Below, piece by piece: positions 41,459 to 46,591 of a stretch of DNA of 46,591 nucleotides. Location: NCBI RefSeq assembly GCF_001895005.1, contig NZ_BCXH01000029.1, positions 1 to 46,591 on the forward strand. Direction: 5' to 3'. The DNA is from Rhodococcus yunnanensis NBRC 103083. Lineage in GTDB: Bacteria; Actinomycetota; Actinomycetes; Mycobacteriales; Mycobacteriaceae. Position 1 is the first letter of the stretch. Each line of letters opens with the position of its first letter. The notes under the pieces are model-generated. The model had not been told where the DNA came from. It saw nothing but the letters and a program-made list of their open reading frames with translations, and ran no database searches. The position numbers and the translations under genes were made by a program.

Positions 41459-42460
41459 ATGACTGCTGCACCGCATTCACCCGCGGACGGGGCAAAGATC
41501 AAACTGATCGACCGCGTCTCCGCCATCAACTGGAACCGTGTCCAGGACGACAAGGACGCGGAAGTCTGGGAGCGGCTCACCAGCAATTTCTGGCTTCCCG
41601 AGAAGGTGCCGGTCTCCAACGACATCCCGTCGTGGGCAACGCTGAACGCCGTCGAGAAGCAGCTGACGATGCGTGTGTTCACGGGTTTGACGCTGCTCGA
41701 CACGATCCAGGGCACCGTGGGTGCAGTCAGCCTCATTCCCGACGCGATCACTCCGCACGAAGAAGCGGTGTACACCAATATCGCGTTCATGGAGTCCGTC
41801 CACGCCAAGAGCTACAGTTCGATCTTCTCCACACTCAGCGCCACCCGCGACATCGATGATGCGTTTCGCTGGTCCGAGGAGAACGCGAACCTGCAGCGCA
41901 AGGCCGAGATCGTCCTCGACTACTACAAGGGTGACGATCCACTCAAGCGCAAGGTCGCGTCGACGCTGCTCGAGTCGTTCCTGTTCTACTCGGGCTTCTA
42001 CCTGCCGATGTACTGGTCCTCGCGGGCCAAGCTGACCAACACCGCCGACCTCATCCGCCTGATCATCCGCGACGAGGCCGTGCACGGCTACTACATCGGT
42101 TACAAGTATCAGAAGGGCCTGGAGAAGGTCAGCGAAGCTCAGCGCGAGGAGCTGAAGAACTACACGTTCGAATTGCTCTTCGAGCTCTACGACAACGAGG
42201 TCGAGTACACCCAGGACCTCTACGACGAGATCGGACTCACCGAGGACGTCAAGAAGTTCCTGCGCTACAACGCCAACAAGGCGCTGAACAACCTCGGCTA
42301 CGAGGGCCTGTTCCCGAAGGACGAGACGGACGTGAACCCGGCGATTCTGTCGGCACTCTCACCGAACGCCGACGAGAATCACGACTTCTTCTCCGGCTCC
42401 GGGTCGTCGTACGTCATCGGCAAGGCCGTCAACACCGAGGACGACGACTGGGACTTCTGA
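41459..42460 (+). CDS. nrdF: Class Ib ribonucleotide reductase beta subunit NrdF
   Basis: A 333-aa radical-generating subunit with a dimetal (Mn/Fe) site. It contains ligand motifs EEAVYTNIAFMESVHAKSYS and IRDEAVHGYYIGYKYQ and the C-terminal tail DDDWDF that docks on NrdE. ATG 41459 begins MTAAPHSPADG; the family domain begins at about residue 15. Confidence 0.97.
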   Translation: MTAAPHSPADGAKIKLIDRVSAINWNRVQDDKDAEVWERLTSNFWLPEKVPVSNDIPSWATLNAVEKQLTMRVFTGLTLLDTIQGTVGAVSLIPDAITPHEEAVYTNIAFMESVHAKSYSSIFSTLSATRDIDDAFRWSEENANLQRKAEIVLDYYKGDDPLKRKVASTLLESFLFYSGFYLPMYWSSRAKLTNTADLIRLIIRDEAVHGYYIGYKYQKGLEKVSEAQREELKNYTFELLFELYDNEVEYTQDLYDEIGLTEDVKKFLRYNANKALNNLGYEGLFPKDETDVNPAILSALSPNADENHDFFSGSGSSYVIGKAVNTEDDDWDF

Positions 42461-42475
42461 TCCCCCTATGCGAGC

Positions 42476-42506
42476 AAGGCCCTCCGGTTACGAACCGGGG
42501 GGCCTT
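42476..42506. terminator. Bidirectional terminator overlapping the end of the RHH gene
   Basis: A 14-bp stem (42476-42489 with 42493-42506, one wobble) around the loop ACG lies between convergent nrdF and the RHH gene. The RHH stop codon (42488-42490) is inside the hairpin. Confidence 0.85.
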
Positions 42507-42685
42507 CCTTGCTTCCGGATGTCGTCCGCGTTCTTCGGCATACGTCCCTGCTCGGAAAGCGCACGCCGTAGCAGGAATTCGATCTGCGCGTTGGTGCTCC
42601 TGAGGTCGTCGGCAGCCCAGCGGGCCAATGCGTCGTGCACCGCTGGGTCCAGCCGAAGAAGGATCTTCTTACGTTCGGCAGCCAT
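42488..42685 (-). CDS. Small ribbon-helix-helix DNA-binding protein
   Basis: A 65-aa protein with an Arc/CopG-like pattern: a basic N-terminal strand (ERKKILLRLDPAVHDALARWA) and a second helix (RSTNAQIEFLLRRAL). RHH proteins bind DNA as dimers through the beta strand. It begins 3 nt after the stop of the SPFH gene, so the two form an operon. A likely role is autoregulation through the palindrome in the operon promoter (inference). Confidence 0.82.
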   Translation of the reverse strand: MAAERKKILLRLDPAVHDALARWAADDLRSTNAQIEFLLRRALSEQGRMPKNADDIRKQGRPPGS

Positions 42686-42688
42686 GGG

Positions 42689-43606
42689 TCACTGGTACAA
42701 CGATCCGGTGTTCACCACGGGCTGTGTATCTCGATCACTGCACAGGACGACGAGAAGGTTGGACACCATGGTCGCCTTCCGCTCCTCGTCGAGCTCCACG
42801 ACATGCTTGTCCTCGAGTTTCGCCAAGGCCATCTCGACCATTCCCACAGCTCCCTCGACGATCTGCTGACGCGCCGCGATCACTGCACCCGCCTGTTGAC
42901 GTCGAAGCATCGCCTGTGCGATCTCCGGCGCATAGGCGAGGCGGTTGATGCGTGTCTCGATGACTTCGACGCCTGCTGACCTGACGCGCGCGTGTACTTC
43001 GAGGGACATTGCCGCAGTGATCTCATCGGCGTTCTCGCGCAACGACATTCGGCCCTCGGCATCGTACGGGTAGCTGCCGGCGATGTGACGGACCGCGGAC
43101 TCGGTCTGCACCGCGACGAACTCCTCGTAGTCGTCGACCTGGAACAACGCGAGCGCAGTGTCGGCGACCTGCCACACCACGATCGCCGAGATCTCGATCG
43201 GATTGCCGTCGGCGTCGTTGACCTTGGACTGACCGGTCTCGTGATTGCGGATCCGTGTGGAGATCGCCTTCCTGATGGTCAGCGGGTTGGTCCAGCGGAG
43301 TCCGGGTGTGCGGAGCGTGCCGCTGTACGAACTGCCCAGAAGTTGCAGCACGCGAGCCTGATTCGGCTGCACGAGGGTCAGTCCGATCAGGGCCGGCAGC
43401 GACAGGATGAACAGTACGACGCCCGCGACGCTCAATGCCGGCAACGACAGCGGCAGGCCGAAGATGAACGCGGCAATACCGCCGAAGAACAGGACGAGGC
43501 CGACGCCGAGCATCGACCACCCCGGCAGATCCCAGCCCGGGCGCTCGGCAATCGTGGTCGTCGGAGTACCCGTGGGCTTCTCGGCAACGGTCGTCAGTGT
43601 GGACAT
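42689..43606 (-). CDS. SPFH/Band 7 domain membrane protein
   Basis: A 305-aa protein. Two membrane helices at about 28-50 and 54-78 are followed by an SPFH/prohibitin domain (GLTLVQPNQARVLQLLGSSYSGTLRTPGLRW...; VIETRINRLAYAPEIAQAMLRRQQAGAVIAARQ), and a coiled C-terminal part. Flotillin-like proteins organise membrane areas and protein complexes; the specific role here is unknown. ATG 43606 has a GGGGAGG ribosome-binding site; the longer frame to 43690 crosses the promoter. Confidence 0.88.
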   Translation of the reverse strand: MSTLTTVAEKPTGTPTTTIAERPGWDLPGWSMLGVGLVLFFGGIAAFIFGLPLSLPALSVAGVVLFILSLPALIGLTLVQPNQARVLQLLGSSYSGTLRTPGLRWTNPLTIRKAISTRIRNHETGQSKVNDADGNPIEISAIVVWQVADTALALFQVDDYEEFVAVQTESAVRHIAGSYPYDAEGRMSLRENADEITAAMSLEVHARVRSAGVEVIETRINRLAYAPEIAQAMLRRQQAGAVIAARQQIVEGAVGMVEMALAKLEDKHVVELDEERKATMVSNLLVVLCSDRDTQPVVNTGSLYQ

Positions 43607-43629
43607 GTGAACCTCCCCGCGTCGTGGTG

Positions 43630-43652
43630 ATACTAAAGTGATATCACATTTA
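43630..43652 (-). promoter_or_regulatory. SPFH operon promoter with palindromic operator
   Basis: On the minus strand TAGTAT (43635-43630) is a good -10. Immediately upstream, GTGATATCAC (43638-43647) is a perfect 10-bp palindrome inside the near-palindrome TAAAGTGATATCACATTTA (43634-43652), ideally placed for repression. Confidence 0.6.
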
Positions 43653-43657
43653 TGGTG

Positions 43658-43739
43658 ACTCTGGGGTGACCGAGGGCGACATTCGGTCACTCTGAGTTAT
43701 CGGGTGTGACATTCACTCACTCTGGGGTGACCGGGGGAG
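43658..43739. repeat. Degenerate ~31-bp tandem repeat upstream of the SPFH operon
   Basis: Three units starting ACTCTGGGGTGACCG (43658), ACTCTGAGTTATCGG (43689) and ACTCTGGGGTGACCG (43719) follow each other, sharing TGACATTC/CGACATTC in the second half. Confidence 0.65.
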
Positions 43740-43745
43740 CGGATG

Positions 43746-44219
43746 TCAGCGACGGAACCAGGCCTCGGGACCGCCGGTGAGCGCCTTGTCGATTCGTAGG
43801 CGCGAGGTGTCCGAGAGATCCTCGGGCAGTGCGTCGGGTGCGAACCACTGCACGGCGAGGTTCTCGTCGTCGGCGACGTGGGCTTCGCCGCCGGTATGGC
43901 GCGCGAGGAAGGTGATGTCGAGGTACTGCGCCACATCACCGTTCGGGTAGGTGATCTTCTCGGTCACGTCGACGCTGGTCAACCGCACGAGCTCGGCGTC
44001 GATTCCGGTTTCCTCACCGATCTCGCGGAGCGCCGCAGGACCTGGTTCCTCGCCGGGTTCGAGGATGCCGGAGACGATCGCCCACAATCCGTTGTCTCGT
44101 CGGAGCGTCAACAGCACCTGGCCTTCGGCGTCGAGCACAACTGCACTGACGCCGGACAACCATAGCGGCGAGGTGCCGACCCGGTCGCGAAGAGCAAGGA
44201 CGAATTCGGGTATCGGCAT
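43746..44219 (-). CDS. NUDIX hydrolase
   Basis: A 157-aa pyrophosphohydrolase. The Nudix box spans about 51-73: GILEPGEEPGPAALREIGEE followed by TGI, with all conserved Glu of the REx2EE core. Such enzymes cleave nucleoside diphosphates linked to other groups; substrate unknown. It starts at ATG 44219, one nt after the fecB stop, so it is co-transcribed. Confidence 0.92.
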   Translation of the reverse strand: MPIPEFVLALRDRVGTSPLWLSGVSAVVLDAEGQVLLTLRRDNGLWAIVSGILEPGEEPGPAALREIGEETGIDAELVRLTSVDVTEKITYPNGDVAQYLDITFLARHTGGEAHVADDENLAVQWFAPDALPEDLSDTSRLRIDKALTGGPEAWFRR

Positions 44220-44220
44220 G

Positions 44221-45345
44221 TCAGGAAACGTACGCGTTCAGAGAGTTGGTCACATCCGCAACGATGGCGCGTGCTGCGACGATTCCGCTGCCGGACCACA
44301 CCGTGTCGTCGACAGCGAAAATGCGGCCGTCCTTCGCCGCCCCGAGATCTTCCCACCCGGTACTGCCCATGACGTCGGTTCCGAAGGACTCACCGTCGTC
44401 GCCGTCGAAACGGACGTAGACGATATCGCCCTCGACAGCGGACAGATCGTCGGTCGAGACGGTGTTTGCTGCTTCGGTCTGCGTCGGCGGACGCTGGACT
44501 CCGACCTCGCCGAGAACTTCCCTGGCGAACGACGTCGGCGCATCGGTGACGATCGAATCGGGCAGGAACCGTACGACGGACGCCTGCGTCTGTGTTGCGT
44601 TCACGTCGCGTCCGGCCTGCTGGGCGTCGGCGCTGAAGCGGGCGAGTTCGTCGAATCCGGTCTGGCCACGGCCCAGTGCCGCTGCAGCTTGCAGGAATGT
44701 GCTTTTCCACCCGGCGTCGGAGCCTGTGAGGACTGTCGGCGCGATGTCGGTGAGGGAGGCGTATGTCTTCGACCCGAGAGAGTCGGCGCCGATGATCAGA
44801 TCGGGATTCAGGGCGGCGATGGCGTCGACGTCGGGGGATCCGACTACGCCGACACTCGGAATCTCCGCAATACCGGTTCCGAGGTACAGGGCCTGGTCTC
44901 CGTCGCCGCGGAAGTCGGGATCCAGCGTCGATGCACCGACGACCCGCTCCCATACCCCGAGGGCGCACGTGGCGTCCACGGACGCGGAGTCGAGAACGAC
45001 GATCCGCATCGGATCTGCGGGAACCTGTACGACGCCCTCGCTGGAGCCGACGGATCGAACCGCTCCTTCTGCTCCGGCCGGGTCGACCGGTGCGGTCGCC
45101 GGGCAGACCCCGGTGGTGGGGCGGTTGTTACCGACCACTCCTGCGCCAGCGACGTTGGTCGTGCTGCGCACGATCGTGGACGCGTCGTCGTTCGATGCCG
45201 GGGTGTCCGCACATGCCGCGGCGACGAGCGCGGCGCCGAGGGCTAGTGCGAGTGCGACTCCGACGCGTCGTGCGGATGACACGGCGGGCACGTGCGTGTG
45301 TGTGGGCAACTCGTCGAATTCCTTACCGAAGTGGGGTGCTGTCAC
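44221..45345 (-). CDS. fecB: Iron-siderophore ABC transporter substrate-binding lipoprotein (FecB-like)
   Basis: A 374-aa lipoprotein. A basic N-terminus and hydrophobic segment end in the lipobox VAAAC with Cys45 as lipid anchor. The class III periplasmic-binding domain begins RIVVLDSASVDATCALGV and continues with ALNPDLIIGADSL. It probably binds ferric siderophores. No permease or ATPase gene is adjacent. The start is GTG 45345. Its place next to divergent ctaD matches Rv3044-Rv3043c. No obvious DtxR/IdeR box is seen upstream. Confidence 0.88.
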   Translation of the reverse strand: MTAPHFGKEFDELPTHTHVPAVSSARRVGVALALALGAALVAAACADTPASNDDASTIVRSTTNVAGAGVVGNNRPTTGVCPATAPVDPAGAEGAVRSVGSSEGVVQVPADPMRIVVLDSASVDATCALGVWERVVGASTLDPDFRGDGDQALYLGTGIAEIPSVGVVGSPDVDAIAALNPDLIIGADSLGSKTYASLTDIAPTVLTGSDAGWKSTFLQAAAALGRGQTGFDELARFSADAQQAGRDVNATQTQASVVRFLPDSIVTDAPTSFAREVLGEVGVQRPPTQTEAANTVSTDDLSAVEGDIVYVRFDGDDGESFGTDVMGSTGWEDLGAAKDGRIFAVDDTVWSGSGIVAARAIVADVTNSLNAYVS

Positions 45346-45519
45346 ACCTTATCCACCGTCCGATGGGCTCACGACATTCACCGCAGGTGGGTCGTGTCGG
45401 AGGCATACCGGGCCGACGTATCCGGTGGGCGCCGCAGTACCGGCGGGGTTCTCTTGCAGGTCCGACGCTCGAATACGACACACGGTAGGACCGGTTCGGC
45501 ATGCCGCCGTCACACGGTC

Positions 45520-45525
45520 TACGAT
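45520..45525 (+). promoter_or_regulatory. -10 element of ctaD
   Basis: TACGAT predicts a start near 45533, leaving a 5' leader of about 60 nt. AGGAGG at 45584-45589 is a perfect ribosome-binding site for GTG 45594. The rest of the 248-bp fecB-ctaD gap shows nothing clear. Confidence 0.45.
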
Positions 45526-45593
45526 TCTTAGAGCGCAAGACACCAGGACGTCCCCTCGCATGCTCGGGGTGGGACGCATCTTCAGGAGGATCA

Positions 45594-46591
45594 GTGACTG
45601 CCCTAGCGCCTAGGCCGACTCCCGCTGTGACGGCGGCGAGGCCTTTTCCGCCGAGGATGGGACCGAAGGGTTCTTTTCTTCACAAGGCGGTGACGACGAC
45701 TGATCCCAAGGTGTTGGGGATCATGTACATCGCGACCTCGATCGGGTTCTTCTTGGTCGGTGGGTTGATGGCGTTGTTGATGCGCGCCGAGTTGGCTGTG
45801 CCGGGGATGCAGTTCTTGTCCAACGAGCAGTACAACCAGTTGTTCACCATGCACGGCACGATCATGTTGTTGTTGTATGCGACGCCGATCGTGTTCGGGT
45901 TCGCGAATTACATTCTGCCGTTGCAGATCGGTGCCCCTGATGTGGCGTTCCCGCGGCTCAATGCGTTTTCGTATTGGTTGTATCTGTTCGGGGCGTTGAT
46001 CACCACGGCCGGGTTCATCACCCCGGGTGGTGCCGCGGACTTCGGGTGGACGGCGTACACGCCGCTGACGTCGGCGTTGCATTCGCCGGGTGTGGGTGCG
46101 GACTTGTGGATCATGGGGTTGGCGGTGGCTGGTTTGGGCACCATTTTGGGTGGGGTCAACATGATCACCACGGTGATCTGTTTGCGGGCGCCGGGGATGA
46201 CGATGTTCCGGATGCCGATTTTCACCTGGAACATTCTGGTGACCTCGATTCTGATTCTGCTGGCGTTTCCGTTGCTGACGGCGGCGTTGTTGGGGTTGGC
46301 GGCGGATCGGCATCTGGGTGCGCATCTGTTCGATCCGGCGACCGGTGGGGTGTTGTTGTGGCAGCACTTGTTCTGGTTCTTCGGTCATCCCGAGGTGTAC
46401 ATCATCGCGTTGCCGTTCTTCGGGATCGTGTCGGAGATTTTCCCGGTGTTCTCGCGTAAGCCGATGTTCGGGTACACCACGTTGATCTATGCGACGATCG
46501 CGATCGCGGCGCTGTCGATCGCGGTGTGGGCGCATCACATGTATGCGACCGGTGCGGTGTTGTTGCCGTTCTTCTCGTTCATGACGTTTTT
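45594..46591 (+). CDS. ctaD: Cytochrome c oxidase subunit I, N-terminal part (runs off the window)
   Basis: The first 332 residues of the aa3-type oxidase catalytic subunit (family length about 570). GTG 45594 begins MTALAPRPTPAVTAARPFPP. Visible are helix II with the heme a ligand His in FTMHGTIMLLLYATP, NYILPLQIGAPDVAFPRLNA, TPGGAADFGWTAYTPL, the CuB-binding FFGHPEVYI (His and cross-linked Tyr) and WAHHMYATG. It reduces oxygen and pumps protons. Codon use is strikingly biased to TTG, GGG, GTG, GCG, unlike fecB and nrdEF next to it. Confidence 0.97.
   Translation, partial: MTALAPRPTPAVTAARPFPPRMGPKGSFLHKAVTTTDPKVLGIMYIATSIGFFLVGGLMALLMRAELAVPGMQFLSNEQYNQLFTMHGTIMLLLYATPIVFGFANYILPLQIGAPDVAFPRLNAFSYWLYLFGALITTAGFITPGGAADFGWTAYTPLTSALHSPGVGADLWIMGLAVAGLGTILGGVNMITTVICLRAPGMTMFRMPIFTWNILVTSILILLAFPLLTAALLGLAADRHLGAHLFDPATGGVLLWQHLFWFFGHPEVYIIALPFFGIVSEIFPVFSRKPMFGYTTLIYATIAIAALSIAVWAHHMYATGAVLLPFFSFMTF

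Noticed and set aside
39077..41476. 799-aa open frame opposite nrdE
   Set aside because: It is the antisense shadow of nrdE created by high GC3; no recognisable domain and no ribosome-binding site.
45346..45593. IdeR/DtxR iron box upstream of fecB
   Set aside because: No TTAGGTTAGSCTAACCTAA-like sequence is visible in the gap.
45603..46538. 311-aa open frame opposite ctaD
   Set aside because: Arg/His/Gln-rich shadow of a strongly biased coding strand.

Overview
The window looks like chromosomal DNA of a mycolic-acid actinobacterium, most likely Rhodococcus/Rhodococcoides. The evidence is high G+C, many GTG starts, 4-nt GTGA/ATGA stop-start overlaps, and gene groups arranged as in Mycobacterium tuberculosis (Mtb). 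These groups are fadE24-fadE23 with hisN (Rv3137-Rv3140), prfB to ftsE-ftsX-smpB-ssrA (Rv3100c-Rv3105c), a lipid operon like Rv0446c-Rv0449c, and nrdHIEF with a TetR/FMN-reductase pair and fecB-ctaD (Rv3043c-Rv3055). Mtb names come from memory of the families, not from a search.

Layout. 1-2.5 kb: 3' end of a DUF222/HNH gene with a repetitive tail, then an ECF42-type sigma factor with its DGPF partner. 2.5-7.5 kb: two acyl-CoA dehydrogenases, a DUF1304 protein, HisN, and a carbonic anhydrase preceded by an apparent Cys-rich leader peptide. 7.5-15.1 kb: prfB, an MscS-like channel, ftsEX, smpB, an EamA transporter, an SDR protein and tmRNA. 15.2-21.2 kb: a tightly coupled six-gene lipid-modification operon with two cyclopropane-synthase-type methyltransferases. 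21.3-25.7 kb: phosphoglucomutase, MFS exporter, a DsbA-like protein, tRNA-Ala and lsr2. 25.9-31.4 kb: fprB, a cell-wall amidase, a COG0523 GTPase and a third methyltransferase. 31.4-35.5 kb: a divergent molybdenum-cofactor cluster (moeA, fused moaC-mogA, moaE against moaA-moaD). 35.5-38 kb: nadE, a TetR regulator with an FMN reductase, and a zinc-independent L36 under a probable Zur box. 38-42.5 kb: class Ib ribonucleotide reductase nrdHIEF behind two NrdR-like boxes. 42.5-46.6 kb: an SPFH/RHH operon, fecB-nudix, and the 5' part of ctaD.

Most of the window is ordinary core genome. The points that deserve a second look are regulatory: the leader peptide before the carbonic anhydrase, the Zur box on rpmJ, the paired operator between fadE24 and the DUF1304 gene, the SPFH/RHH operator, and the NrdR leader with 18-bp repeats. 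The duplicated methyltransferases in the lipid operon, a likely CTG start overlapping the smpB stop, and the aberrant codon use shared by the two genes cut by the window ends are also notable. I see no phage, insertion sequence, CRISPR array or plasmid function.
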